From positions 1 to 26,148 of IMG/VR virus record IMGVR_UViG_3300025108_000331: 26,148 nucleotides of DNA; one strand, 5' to 3'. Position 1 is the stretch's first letter. Each line of letters opens with the position of its first letter. The DNA is from a virus. The notes under the pieces were generated by a model. That model did not search any database and had not been told where the DNA came from. It saw only the letters and a list, made by a program, of their open reading frames with translations. This document shows, one piece after another, positions 9,277 to 18,440 of the stretch. The translations under genes and the position numbers were made by a program.

Positions 9277-9966
9277 TTAACCGAATATTTTACCTGCTGT
9301 CAAGTCTTTGCTAAAGCTTTTAGGATCGCCACTAACCATATTAGCTGGATCAAACATACCACCTACAGCACCTCCAACAGCACCTAACATGTCTTGATTA
9401 GCCGCTAACTTAACGTTTCTAGCTTGTTGTTCTAAAAACTGTGCTTGATCTTGTTGAGCTTGTAATCTATTTAACTGAGCATTATCTCTAGATTCTTGAG
9501 ATTCAAACTTATAAGCTTCGCCTTGAGCTTTTAACTGAGCAACTTGGTTAGCGCCTTCAGCTCTTGCTTGGTTATTAGCTTGTTCTTGTTTTTGTATATC
9601 AGCAGATATACCACGCTTAGACTCTAAAGCAGCTCTTGCTAAAGCAGTAGCACCACCAGCGCCACCACCTGTTTGCATAATAGTATCTAAAGTATTAGCT
9701 AAAGCAATATCAGCTTCTTCAGCTTGAAACTTAGAAGCTTGTGTAGCAACGCCTATATTTTCAAACTCATTAGCCATGTTTTCATAAGGATTAATAACTT
9801 CTTGCCTATTTTTTTCTAGCTCTTCTATAGCTAATTTTTTATCGTTAGCTATTTTTGCTTGCTGTTCTTGTTGTTCTTTAGCTGCGTTTTTCTGCATTTG
9901 TGCACTTACTAATTTAGTAGTTGCCGCTACACCTGCCGCTATTGCTAAACTTGTTGCTACTGCCAT
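9277..9966 (-). CDS. Coiled-coil internal virion protein, 229 aa (gp14-like in layout)
   Basis: The protein starts with an apolar Ala-rich segment (residues 3-20), followed by a long Gln/Ala/Glu-rich coiled coil. A glycine-rich break lies at about 99-106 and runs into TALARAAL (107-114), then a second Gln-rich coiled coil spans about 120-190. The C-terminus is glycine-rich (GAVGGAVGGMF) and ends AGKIFG. A short hydrophobic N-terminus, a Gly-rich hinge and Gln-rich helices resemble the small internal virion or ejection proteins of podoviruses (comparable in layout to T7 gp14), which help form the channel across the host envelope. That analogy is structural inference; no catalytic motif is visible. 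It begins one base after the GNAT-like gene stops and is ten bases upstream of the next gene. Confidence 0.65.
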   Translation of the reverse strand: MAVATSLAIAAGVAATTKLVSAQMQKNAAKEQQEQQAKIANDKKLAIEELEKNRQEVINPYENMANEFENIGVATQASKFQAEEADIALANTLDTIMQTGGGAGGATALARAALESKRGISADIQKQEQANNQARAEGANQVAQLKAQGEAYKFESQESRDNAQLNRLQAQQDQAQFLEQQARNVKLAANQDMLGAVGGAVGGMFDPANMVSGDPKSFSKDLTAGKIFG

Positions 9967-9967
9967 A

Positions 9968-10369
9968 TTACAATACTTTAGTTAATTCATATGAGGGTTT
10001 ATTATCTTTATTCCACCCTAGTTTTTCATGTGTTTCAATTAGTCCTTTATGTTGCATTACTGCAAATAAATATTTATAGTCAAGTGATTTAACAAGATTT
10101 TCAGCTCCTGTTATAAGAAGCTCTATAGCTTGTTTTCTATCAGCTTCCCTGTATTTAGGATTAGATACTATCCACTCTAACAAAGCTGTCTTAGAATTAG
10201 TTAAATAGATAAATCCAGCAACTATAGGCTTGTTGTCTTTTTCAACTATTAAACCACCTTTACCATCTTCTGGTAAAAAATCTTTTACTGGAGCTTGCCA
10301 CTTAGGCCAATTACTCCACCAAGATACTAACGTATCCCAGTCTTTATCTGTAAGTCTACGTATATTCAA
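9968..10369 (-). CDS. GNAT-fold acetyltransferase-like protein, 133 aa, TTG start
   Basis: The length and order of elements fit the GNAT fold: an N-terminal strand-helix (NIRRLTDKDWDTLVSWW), a central sheet with the pattern PIVAGFIYL at 48-56 and TALLEWIVSNPKYR at 61-74, a helix at about 77-95, and a final strand-loop (ETHEKLGWNKDNKPSYEL). Residues after YRE (DRKQAIELL) sit where the acetyl-CoA pyrophosphate loop belongs but lack the usual glycines, so cofactor binding or activity is uncertain. No ATG is available near the front. TTG at 10369 is the best start, because an in-frame stop lies three codons upstream, and it begins seven bases after the preceding stop. Similar small GNAT proteins occur near the internal virion genes of marine podoviruses; their target is unknown. 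Confidence 0.6.
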   Translation of the reverse strand: MNIRRLTDKDWDTLVSWWSNWPKWQAPVKDFLPEDGKGGLIVEKDNKPIVAGFIYLTNSKTALLEWIVSNPKYREADRKQAIELLITGAENLVKSLDYKYLFAVMQHKGLIETHEKLGWNKDNKPSYELTKVL

Positions 10370-10375
10370 TTTAAT

Positions 10376-12172
10376 TTAATTAGACGATGTTACTTGATTA
10401 GTGAAGGCTGCGAATATTTGCTTTTGTCCACCTGGATTAGTACTAGCATCTGTAGATAATTTAACTGTAGCTACATATCCTTTAATACCACTTGTTGGAT
10501 AGCCGCCATAAGAATCAGGGCCAAACACAACCTCACCAGCTCTAGTAGAGCTATTACTTTTTAAGTTAGCTACGTATTTACCTTCTTTTAAATGAAAACC
10601 TGCTCTTCTTATTGGCTCAGTTAAATCAGCCGGATATTCGTTTCCTTGATCATCGTAAGCACCTTCGTAGTAACTATTTACTATTACACTACTATCATTA
10701 TAATTTACATATGAAGGTATAGTAGTATTTGGGTTTACATAGTTGTCAGGAATCTCTTGTAAGCCCTGTAAATCAGATATAAAGCTTTCAGCTTGCCAAC
10801 CATTACTACCTTCGTAACCTACTGTTAAGAAGTTTTTGTTAATGTTAGGTGCTGGATTAAAAACAAATGTTATTGAAGACTTAGAAGTAACACCATAAAA
10901 TGTATTTCTATTATTGTTACTACCTTCAAAGTAGTGTTGGTATATTTCACCTGAGTTAGTTGAGAAAAAAGTATTTTTCAAACTAAACATTTCACCAGGT
11001 CTATAACTATAAAAAGTTGGCCAACCTAAAACACTTTCATCAAAAGATAAAGTATGATAATCACTTTGAGACTCTTGTTGTAGAGACACAATATAGTTTC
11101 TATCATATATGTCCCAAGCACCTTGTATTTTATCTTTTATATAAGTTCTAAAAGTTAACACAGTGCCACTAGTTATAGGGTTGTTAGCATTATCATTATA
11201 GTGGCTAGTCAAGTAAATGTAAGCGCCTTCAACAGCTGTTACATATATTGGATATTCAATGCCAGCAACTATTAAAGCTGATCCAGTAGGAACGTCTGAA
11301 TTAACTATTCCTAAAGTTTGAACCCATTTAGGATCAGGAAAAACACCACTTGGTGTAGAAAACTGCCCATTAGAAGTTTTAACAGTATCAACAGGCTGCT
11401 GTATCTCACTTATATTTTTTAGTTGATCTCTAAAAAAGTTAGACATGCCATACTCAGATATTTCTGTCATGCCATCATATGATAATCTCATTATAGAGCC
11501 TCTATCTTTATCCGCGAAATATTTTCTAAAACCGTACACAGCAAATGACTCTGGGTTTTTACTAATACCAAATTCACCTTTATATGGGGTAAGTTGACCT
11601 ATAACAACACCTTGAGGTAAAGTCTGTGTACCACCTTCAGAAGTGTATAAAGTATCTTTATCTATTAAAGCCCTGTTTACTTTATCTTCCTGAAACACTA
11701 TTAAATTAGTATCTTCTGCATAAAGCTTTTGAACACTACCTTGATGAGGATCAACAGCTCTAGTTATTGCTTCGCCTACGGAAAATACATTAGTGTCGTT
11801 TAATCCAGTTCTAGAATTATAAACACCTGAGTATATTAAAGCGTTTGGTCTATACTCTTGAGAGTTGTTGTCTTCTTTTAAATAAGCTTTTGCGCCATAA
11901 TCAGTAGAAACATCATTAAATCCACCTTGATACCTTGATTCTTCTATAAACCAGTTTTCTACTTCATCATAGTTACTATTTTGACTATCGCCTGCGCCAG
12001 ATGGAAAAGTTGGGAAGTCTGTTGGGTTCCAAGGTAAACCAGGAAAATTAGAACCATAACCACCTCTATATGGATCAGGTTGATTAGCAGTTGGATTAGG
12101 CAAGCTACCTACATATATAGTCTTTTTTAACCAAAAAGAATTATAATATTTAACATTTAATCTATATCCCAT
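10376..12172 (-). CDS. Large tail protein, 598 aa, probable partner half of the propeller-type tail protein
   Basis: A beta-rich, Asn/Ser/Tyr-rich protein without membrane segments. Residues 145-172 (SVQKLYAEDTNLIVFQEDKV and neighbours) and 185-235 (a PYKGEFGIS stretch and a RGSIMRLSYDGMTEIS stretch) have the short repeating strand rhythm of beta-propeller tail proteins. They resemble the second half of what crAss-like and marine podovirus annotations call a tail stabilisation or muzzle protein. The C-terminal third is rich in turns and may be a surface domain. Its ATG overlaps the stop of the 1161-residue gene as TAATG, implying coupled translation at similar dose. I infer that the two subunits assemble together near the tail opening. 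Family assignment rests on remembered resemblance only. Confidence 0.6.
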   Translation of the reverse strand: MGYRLNVKYYNSFWLKKTIYVGSLPNPTANQPDPYRGGYGSNFPGLPWNPTDFPTFPSGAGDSQNSNYDEVENWFIEESRYQGGFNDVSTDYGAKAYLKEDNNSQEYRPNALIYSGVYNSRTGLNDTNVFSVGEAITRAVDPHQGSVQKLYAEDTNLIVFQEDKVNRALIDKDTLYTSEGGTQTLPQGVVIGQLTPYKGEFGISKNPESFAVYGFRKYFADKDRGSIMRLSYDGMTEISEYGMSNFFRDQLKNISEIQQPVDTVKTSNGQFSTPSGVFPDPKWVQTLGIVNSDVPTGSALIVAGIEYPIYVTAVEGAYIYLTSHYNDNANNPITSGTVLTFRTYIKDKIQGAWDIYDRNYIVSLQQESQSDYHTLSFDESVLGWPTFYSYRPGEMFSLKNTFFSTNSGEIYQHYFEGSNNNRNTFYGVTSKSSITFVFNPAPNINKNFLTVGYEGSNGWQAESFISDLQGLQEIPDNYVNPNTTIPSYVNYNDSSVIVNSYYEGAYDDQGNEYPADLTEPIRRAGFHLKEGKYVANLKSNSSTRAGEVVFGPDSYGGYPTSGIKGYVATVKLSTDASTNPGGQKQIFAAFTNQVTSSN

Positions 12173-15100
12173 TATTGTTGTATTTGAAAATATGCAGAAT
12201 AAAATGTTTTAATACCTATAGGATTAGCATCAACAGCATAAACTTTTAATAAATATATACCTACACCTGGAGATCCTGTATCATCATTTCTACTACCATA
12301 ATATTGTAAGTCATTTAAACTTGAAGTAACTTTTATAGTAGTTATTGGCGTTACTGTAGATAATTGAAATAAAACTCTAGAAGCTACAGAGCCATCCTGA
12401 ACTAAAACTGTTTCTTCTGTGTTAACATTACCTATAGTACTTCCGCTACCATTAACTATATCAGTAAACATGTTAAAACTACCTAGTGATGATCCGGGTT
12501 GAGGATTACTAGCTGAAGGATTAAAAGTAAATATAGGAAATGGATTATCAATAGCCCCTTGTTGACCTGATGGGAAACCACTTTCACCTGGATATAAATA
12601 TGCTTTTGTACCAACACCATTGGTAGGTATGGTAAAAGTAGGGGCAACATTACTTAATAGCATTTCATGATTAGATACATTTATAGCACCACTTGAGGTA
12701 GTTGATGTTATTTTAAAATTAAAAGTTCTAAAATTAGCATCAGAACCATAGTAAATACTAGCATCAGTAGGATTATATCTAACTCTATAAGAAGGAGCAG
12801 CTGGGCTTTCTTCTAGTTCAAATATGTTTACAACAGCATTATTACCATTAGTCACCTCCATAGTGGCTGTAGCGCCAGCTATAGCGCTACCAGTATCATC
12901 AATTATATCAAACGTATTTGAAACCCAAGCACTTGCACCTGGAGTTAAAGATTCTAACATATTAAAGTTAGGTTCACTTATACCTGTAGGTAATCCAGCT
13001 GTACCACTTTCTATTTCGCTATTTAAATCAGATATAAGTCCAGCAGAACTACTTTCCCAAAATATATCTATTTTAGAAACTACAGGATCTGTTTCATATA
13101 CATTTAAGTTTTTAGAAAAATTTGGTGGTGTTGGAGAATTATACGGTTGATCTTGAACAGTAGGCGCAAAGCCTACTAAAAAATTAGTAGCTAACTGTGC
13201 TACAAAGGGATTATGAGAAGCTTCTAAATACAATGGATCTATATAGTTTGTTCCATCGTGAGGATATGAAGAGTCTGTTGGTTTTTTACTTCTGTCTGAA
13301 GTCCAAACTCCTAGATCATTAAAAGACATTATAGAACTTACAGTAAATTCATTAAGCTCTCTTACTTGGGAAGATTCAGTGCTAGATAAAACAGGCTTAT
13401 AAGAATTTGGACTATTAGTTGAGTCGACTATATACTTAGTAACTACTCTAGGATAAAGTAAAGTTTCACTACCATATATTTCTTCAGTTGGACCAACGTC
13501 TGCTAATTCCTTAGGTATTTTATTTATATTATCTCCATATAGCACTATATTAGTAGTAGTATTGCCTCTTGGATATGTTGGGAAATTAGTTTGTTTTCCA
13601 GCTTCACCTTTAAAAGTTATCTTACCAGAACATGCGCCAGGAACATATACATTGTAATACTCTTGTTCTTTTTGTTGTATAACTATTTTATAACTGTAAT
13701 ACCCTAATGGATTGTTTATTGAAAAAACACCTGGGTAAGTATTTGTTTTGTTTACTGGTATAGTATTGTTAAACAATATATTTAAATTATTACCTGGCCA
13801 GTTTAAAGTACCGTTAGTTAAATTTTCATATGGAGCATATATAGAAGATGATTCGCCACCAGCAGCTACAGAAGAATTAGGCTTTCTTAATATAACATTA
13901 GAAGACCTACCGTATCTATCAACCAATACTACACCAACTTTGTAAGATCTATTTTGCTTTAAAGTATGGTTAGGATATTCTTTTTGATCAAACACAGTAG
14001 CTGTACTACTAGGTTTATCTGTCACGCTTATATCAAACTGTAAAAAATCAGGTGACTCATTTTTTTCTATAAAATTACCATATATAACTCTATTACCGCT
14101 AACAGCTTGAGCTAAAGCTCTTATAGGAACCTTATCATGCACTCTAGTAGAGTCTGCATCTGGTAACACTTTAAATGGTTTTTCAGATTTATAATCATAC
14201 TCATAAAACTTGTCAGTTGCAGTAGAACCAAAGCCATTAACGTCGTTTATATCTATTTCGTCTACTACTTTAATAGCTAAACCATCAGACTCTTTTAATA
14301 ATATCTGTATAGTTTTTACTTTAAAAAACTTTTTAAAAACCGACTTTTGAACCTGAACTCCACTTACTGAGCTAGGCATTGGCAACCTTAATTTTATAGA
14401 TGTAACTTGGTTTTCCATTAATTTATTTACGCCGCTTTCAGCAGTGTCTTTTTCATCTCTTTTCAACTCACCATCACCTGCCGCACTATCTAAGAAATAG
14501 CCATATTGCTTAGGCACAAAAGCATGTTGAGTAAAAGGAGCCATTAAAGAATATTCACCATCATCATACTTAAACCTATAGCTAAATCTTATAAATTTAT
14601 TTCTTAAATATTCTTTATCACCTGAATAAGTAGCGTCATATAGAGGGTTTTTTCTTTCAAACTGAAGCACGTCATTAGACAAAAATGGGGCTCTAGTAGG
14701 AGAAGCATTTGTTCCACCTTTAAAAGTCGCTGCTGCTTCATTAGCTGCTGCAGCTGATTGAGCAGGGGTATTTGTTGAATCTACAGGATATTGGAAAGTT
14801 ATATCAGTAGAAGAGTCTAAACTTACCATTGTAAAATAACCTAACTCTGGAAAGTTTATATTTTTAAATCTAACTTCACCATTTAAACTTGTAGATAATT
14901 GAGGATTACTAGCTGTAAATCTTAGTTGACCAGCTGTTGGAGCCGTGCCGCTAAATATACTCGTAGAGTTAGCAGGTAAATATTCACTTGTTTCATCTAT
15001 TAAACCTGAAACCCAAGCTCCACCTACTTTATGAATGAAATTTATAGGCTCTACAGGAGCAAATTTAGATACTGATATGTCATCTTCAGTTGTATAATAA

Positions 15101-15657
15101 GGTTCAGGGCTAGTAGCAGAGGCGCCTATCGCTGTTTGCACATTTATTTTTCTAGGCTGGTTTCTGTTATCAGTAAAAAATAATAAGTCTTCTATCATGT
15201 CTATGCCAAGCATAGGATGTGTCTTAGAAAAATTTAAAAATGCTCCCTCAACTAATTTATCAAATTTTGGTACATTACCATTAGAAGCTGTAGGTCCTTC
15301 TATATAAGCAATAATACATTTAGCACCTTGTATTTGTCTACCTGATCCACTAGCAACATTGCTTACTGCTCTAGCATCTAATTGAGTTGGTGAGCCATCA
15401 GAGTGGTTAGTAGCAAATACAAATATTCTATCTCTATCAGTATCTACATACGTGCCTATTATCTCTACACCTGCGCCAAAGTTGAAGTTAGAATATAAAT
15501 TATTACCTATAATATTCTCAACAACACCTTCGTCAGGACCTTCACTTTTATTAACAGATATATTTCTTCCATCTCTGTATTCACCAGGAGGTAAAAGTCT
15601 TTCATCTAAGTCTTTGTTCATTTTAGACTTGACAAATACATTTCTTACTTCTGCCAT
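12172..15657 (-). CDS. Large tail stabilisation/muzzle-like protein, 1161 aa
   Basis: The N-terminal 180 residues carry motifs typical of large tail proteins of crAss-like and related marine phages: LPPGEYRDGRNISVNKSEG at 22-40, DRDRIFVFATNHSDG at 74-88 and IEDLLFFTDNRNQPRKINV at 155-173. These fit beta-propeller blades. The middle is beta-rich with many aromatic residues. From about residue 900 to the end it changes to Thr/Ser/Gly-rich sequence with strands like those of Ig or cadherin-type domains (for example SNVAPTFTIPTNG), a possible variable surface-binding part. It sits one base after the ring-type protein gene and overlaps the 598-residue gene by TAATG. The structural role is well supported by context; the exact position in the tail is inferred. 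Confidence 0.65.
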   Translation of the reverse strand: MAEVRNVFVKSKMNKDLDERLLPPGEYRDGRNISVNKSEGPDEGVVENIIGNNLYSNFNFGAGVEIIGTYVDTDRDRIFVFATNHSDGSPTQLDARAVSNVASGSGRQIQGAKCIIAYIEGPTASNGNVPKFDKLVEGAFLNFSKTHPMLGIDMIEDLLFFTDNRNQPRKINVQTAIGASATSPEPYYTTEDDISVSKFAPVEPINFIHKVGGAWVSGLIDETSEYLPANSTSIFSGTAPTAGQLRFTASNPQLSTSLNGEVRFKNINFPELGYFTMVSLDSSTDITFQYPVDSTNTPAQSAAAANEAAATFKGGTNASPTRAPFLSNDVLQFERKNPLYDATYSGDKEYLRNKFIRFSYRFKYDDGEYSLMAPFTQHAFVPKQYGYFLDSAAGDGELKRDEKDTAESGVNKLMENQVTSIKLRLPMPSSVSGVQVQKSVFKKFFKVKTIQILLKESDGLAIKVVDEIDINDVNGFGSTATDKFYEYDYKSEKPFKVLPDADSTRVHDKVPIRALAQAVSGNRVIYGNFIEKNESPDFLQFDISVTDKPSSTATVFDQKEYPNHTLKQNRSYKVGVVLVDRYGRSSNVILRKPNSSVAAGGESSSIYAPYENLTNGTLNWPGNNLNILFNNTIPVNKTNTYPGVFSINNPLGYYSYKIVIQQKEQEYYNVYVPGACSGKITFKGEAGKQTNFPTYPRGNTTTNIVLYGDNINKIPKELADVGPTEEIYGSETLLYPRVVTKYIVDSTNSPNSYKPVLSSTESSQVRELNEFTVSSIMSFNDLGVWTSDRSKKPTDSSYPHDGTNYIDPLYLEASHNPFVAQLATNFLVGFAPTVQDQPYNSPTPPNFSKNLNVYETDPVVSKIDIFWESSSAGLISDLNSEIESGTAGLPTGISEPNFNMLESLTPGASAWVSNTFDIIDDTGSAIAGATATMEVTNGNNAVVNIFELEESPAAPSYRVRYNPTDASIYYGSDANFRTFNFKITSTTSSGAINVSNHEMLLSNVAPTFTIPTNGVGTKAYLYPGESGFPSGQQGAIDNPFPIFTFNPSASNPQPGSSLGSFNMFTDIVNGSGSTIGNVNTEETVLVQDGSVASRVLFQLSTVTPITTIKVTSSLNDLQYYGSRNDDTGSPGVGIYLLKVYAVDANPIGIKTFYSAYFQIQQ

Positions 15658-15658
15658 C

Positions 15659-16846
15659 TTAATGCTTTATCCATTTTGATTTGCCTCTCATGTTTTGTAT
15701 CATTTCACCTAGCTTCATATTGCTTAAACGTATTTTAGCATTTCTAAGTTGAGCTGATCTATCTCTTTTAAATCTTTGAACTATATATTCTGGTATACCT
15801 GCTCTGCCAGCTAATATAGAATAAGCTATGTGCATATACATAGCTTCTTCAGCCATTTTAGGTAATTTTGTATCAAGATCCGAAGATAAACCATCTGATA
15901 TATATTCTAATATTATAAGTCTATCTTTTAAATCACTTGAAAAAGATATTATATTTTTTCTTTTATCTATGTTAAACCAACCGTTGCTTTGAGAAGTTAC
16001 TGGATCTAGACCGTATCTTCTTCCATAAGCTTCTTTTCTCCAACTCCAGTTATAAATATTAGCATTGTAATAATACTCTTGATAAGCGCCATTTATCAAC
16101 TTGTCATTAGCATCTTTCCATCTAGTTCTAGTTATAGATTGATCAGCTTCAGTATTTGATCCATCTCCATCTTGAATAAACGCACCATCGCCATTTTGTA
16201 AAGGTACAGATGTTGGGTCAGTAGTTAAGTTGTTAGCTGGATATATAGGATGTAATACTCCTAATTCATCTACAAACGACATTCTAACATAATTAACATA
16301 GTCTTGAGGTATTATTATAGACATACTTGGAGGTAAGTCTAGCTCCATAGCTTTTATGCTATTTAAAGTATCATAACTAAATTCTTGTAAACCTCTTTTT
16401 GCGTGGAATATAACGTCAGTTCTTTTAACAAGCGGTATTAATTTACCAACACCAGTATAAGCTATTAAAAAATTATTTACTATATCATTAAGTTTTACAT
16501 ACTCATAACTTCCATAATTGTTCCAAAGAGCTGTAGCTTTTAAGCCTATTCTAACTAATGTATTAGCAGTCGCTGGAACAGCTGGATTAACAGTTATAGT
16601 TTGAGTATTATAAGGTGGTGTAGTTTTATTGTTGTTTACAACAGAAACTATAGTACCAGTATAGTTGCTAAATGTATTACCACCATCTGTGCTTACTTGT
16701 AAGTCAAAATTAGCTGGCGCTGTAGAAGACGATGTCTCTAGCTTAACTTCAAATGTAGAAGTAAATATAGTTTGAGGAGTAGTTGTTACAGCTACTACTT
16801 TTTCACCAGCGTAATACTCTTCGTTAGTTTGATTAATTAAACTCAT
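15659..16846 (-). CDS. Head-tail connector/ring-type structural protein with extra N-terminal domain, 395 aa
   Basis: Residues about 118-395 look like the family core. It has a helical opening (LNDIVNNFLIAYTGVGKLIP from 119), then VIFHAKRGLQEFSYDT, a strand-rich middle with an NYVRMSFVDELG stretch, and a C-terminal helical part rich in Arg/Lys (SAQLRNAKIRLSNMKLGEMI) ending SKWIKH. This plan fits ring or tail-tube proteins under the portal in short-tailed phages. The first 115 residues form a separate Thr/Ser/Val-rich beta domain with a single Asp-box-like motif (STDGGNTF, 52-59). Such a domain is unusual for a connector and may be surface exposed. ATG at 16846 comes three bases after the upstream stop, with an A-rich leader. 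Confidence 0.6.
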   Translation of the reverse strand: MSLINQTNEEYYAGEKVVAVTTTPQTIFTSTFEVKLETSSSTAPANFDLQVSTDGGNTFSNYTGTIVSVVNNNKTTPPYNTQTITVNPAVPATANTLVRIGLKATALWNNYGSYEYVKLNDIVNNFLIAYTGVGKLIPLVKRTDVIFHAKRGLQEFSYDTLNSIKAMELDLPPSMSIIIPQDYVNYVRMSFVDELGVLHPIYPANNLTTDPTSVPLQNGDGAFIQDGDGSNTEADQSITRTRWKDANDKLINGAYQEYYYNANIYNWSWRKEAYGRRYGLDPVTSQSNGWFNIDKRKNIISFSSDLKDRLIILEYISDGLSSDLDTKLPKMAEEAMYMHIAYSILAGRAGIPEYIVQRFKRDRSAQLRNAKIRLSNMKLGEMIQNMRGKSKWIKH

Positions 16847-16849
16847 TTA

Positions 16850-17584
16850 TTATTGTTTTTGATTTACTCTATCAGCTTGTAATTGTCCTGCAGCAGCTTG
16901 CACTATCTGAGGATCTCTTATAACTATACCAGCATATAGTAATATAGATAATACTACTTCTGTAAATTCAGAGTTGTGTAATTCAAAATTAACAGTTGGT
17001 GGAGTGCTTGAGTTATATATAAACTGACCTAAGTTACCTACTGTGTAAGCCCAGTTAACATCTTCTGGAACTTTAATATGTTGAACAGCTACATTTGCAG
17101 TACCTGCATTTGCTTTTGTATTTATAATATCTGGATATACTTTTAGTTTGTTTTCTTCTAATAAGTATATTGGAAATTGTTCGCTTGGAGTTACTAATGG
17201 AGATAATCTTAAATTATAAAACTCTCCTCTATCTACTCTTTGCATTTCAACTGGCAACCTGTTATTTTCTTCATACGTAACAGATCCTATTATGTGAGTA
17301 CCAGTTGGCAGTGTAAAGTTATTGTCACCAGACACATAAGCCGCATTACCATCACGTTTAAATATATTCATTTTTTCGTTTAGGTTCATTAGCCTATTAC
17401 CATAGTCTATGTCACTTTGTGGCGATCTAGCGTATTGATTTAAGTCTTCAAAATATTTTTCAAATATTTCTCTTTGCACTTGAGTACCTATTTTATTAAA
17501 CTCTTCAGGTGTCATATAACCTCTTTGTTCTTTATTTAAAATAAGTAATACAGTTTGATATACTTTATTTACGCTTATTGCCAT
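16850..17584 (-). CDS. Connector/ring-type structural protein, 244 aa
   Basis: A longer frame can be opened by a GTG at 17620, but that GTG and the following codons lie inside the terminator hairpin and its T-run. The ATG at 17584 (MAISVNKVYQ), preceded by an A/T-rich leader, is the sensible start. The N-terminal 70 residues are helical (VYQTVLLILNKEQRGYMTPE, then FNKIGTQVQREIFEKYFEDL) and are followed by a mostly beta region with a LPTGTHIIGSVTYEENNRLP stretch. A closing helix contains VVLSILLYAGIVI, then a Gln-rich end. A helical bundle plus beta domain is the usual plan of tail adaptor or gatekeeper proteins; similar proteins precede the larger ring protein in crAss-like phages. No enzymatic motif is visible. 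Confidence 0.6.
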   Translation of the reverse strand: MAISVNKVYQTVLLILNKEQRGYMTPEEFNKIGTQVQREIFEKYFEDLNQYARSPQSDIDYGNRLMNLNEKMNIFKRDGNAAYVSGDNNFTLPTGTHIIGSVTYEENNRLPVEMQRVDRGEFYNLRLSPLVTPSEQFPIYLLEENKLKVYPDIINTKANAGTANVAVQHIKVPEDVNWAYTVGNLGQFIYNSSTPPTVNFELHNSEFTEVVLSILLYAGIVIRDPQIVQAAAGQLQADRVNQKQ

Positions 17585-17596
17585 TTTAATATTTTT

Positions 17597-17623
17597 AAAA
17601 AAAAGGGTGGCGTTAACCACCCT
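17597..17623 (-). terminator. Rho-independent terminator after the capsid-adjacent gene
   Basis: On the minus strand AGGGTGG pairs perfectly with CCACCCT (17623-17617 with 17610-17604) around a six-base loop, and eight T follow (17604-17597). It lies between the stop at 17640 and the ATG at 17584. Complete termination would cut off the tail genes, so partial read-through or a promoter downstream is expected. Confidence 0.85.
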
Positions 17624-17639
17624 AAATTATAATCACTTG

Positions 17640-18440
17640 TTATTTAAGTTTTTTCTCTATTGATCTATAAACTTCCATACCTTCGTCTGTTTTAAACCAA
17701 GCAGCCATAGCTGAATATGGGTTTTCATCAAAAGGTACTGTCATTAATTTCCTTTGGTTACTACCCCACAAGAAAGTTCTTTGATCTTGTGATAAAGTTA
17801 ATAAACCTACTTCAGTAGCGTTTATTGCAAAGTTTCTTAATACAACATTTTCATCATTAGCTAAATCTAAGAACAAACCTGGATTTTTCTTAGCGAACAT
17901 TAAACCATCTCTTTTTAATTCTTTTGAGCTAAGATCATTTACTGATGATCCTTGTTCTACTCTTAATATAGCTTCTAAATGATCTATGTCCATGCTCATA
18001 GCAGTTGTCATTGCTTCTAATTCTATTTCTAAGTTTTCATATTCATCTTCAGCTTGTACAACTGGATCAAACTCTTTAAATAGTATATTGTTATGAGGAT
18101 GTTTACTTAAGAACTCTTGTAAGTTTCTTTTTTCTTTAGGAACATGTAAATGGCCTTTATCAAATACAACATGTTTTAATGTTGACTCTCCTTTTTGTTC
18201 ATCTACAAAAATAGATTTTTGATTTGTAGCATACCTTAATTCTCTTTCGTAACCTTTTTCTGCGTCAAACCAAACTAAAGGATAACGACTAGAATGTCTA
18301 CTAGGTATAGTGTGAGTTAAAGGCGTTTTACTTCCTATTAGATAGTAATTTCTATCTTTATATTCCCAGGTATCAACTGGCTTTTTTTCTACAGGCACAG
18401 TTTTTTTAACTGGAGCCTTTTTTGATTTTGTTTCTTCCAT
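17640..18440 (-). CDS. Capsid-adjacent structural protein, 266 aa
   Basis: The first 22 residues are Lys/Pro-rich and probably disordered (KSKKAPVKKTVPVEKKPVDT). Residues about 25-130 are a beta-rich domain (NYYLIGSKTPLTHTIPSRHS, then YPLVWFD and LKHVVFDKGHLHVP at 88-101), followed by a helical motif LQEFLSKHPHN at 107-117. The rest is acidic and helical (YENLEIELEAM; LEAILRVEQ). I do not know a named family. It follows the major capsid gene directly and has a terminator on each side, so it is likely made in high amounts with the capsid protein and could be an auxiliary head or head-decoration protein. ATG at 18440 is preceded by tandem AATAT-type repeats instead of a Shine-Dalgarno sequence. 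Confidence 0.55.
   Translation of the reverse strand: MEETKSKKAPVKKTVPVEKKPVDTWEYKDRNYYLIGSKTPLTHTIPSRHSSRYPLVWFDAEKGYERELRYATNQKSIFVDEQKGESTLKHVVFDKGHLHVPKEKRNLQEFLSKHPHNNILFKEFDPVVQAEDEYENLEIELEAMTTAMSMDIDHLEAILRVEQGSSVNDLSSKELKRDGLMFAKKNPGLFLDLANDENVVLRNFAINATEVGLLTLSQDQRTFLWGSNQRKLMTVPFDENPYSAMAAWFKTDEGMEVYRSIEKKLK

Noticed and set aside
12824-13150. A 108-codon plus-strand frame opposite the 1161-residue tail protein.
   Set aside because: Antisense shadow of a long, well-supported gene; no context supports transcription from the plus strand there.
17585-17620. GTG-started N-terminal extension (VNATLFFKNIK) of the 244-residue connector protein.
   Set aside because: The extension is encoded by the terminator stem and T-run. 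The ATG at 17584 starts a normal protein.
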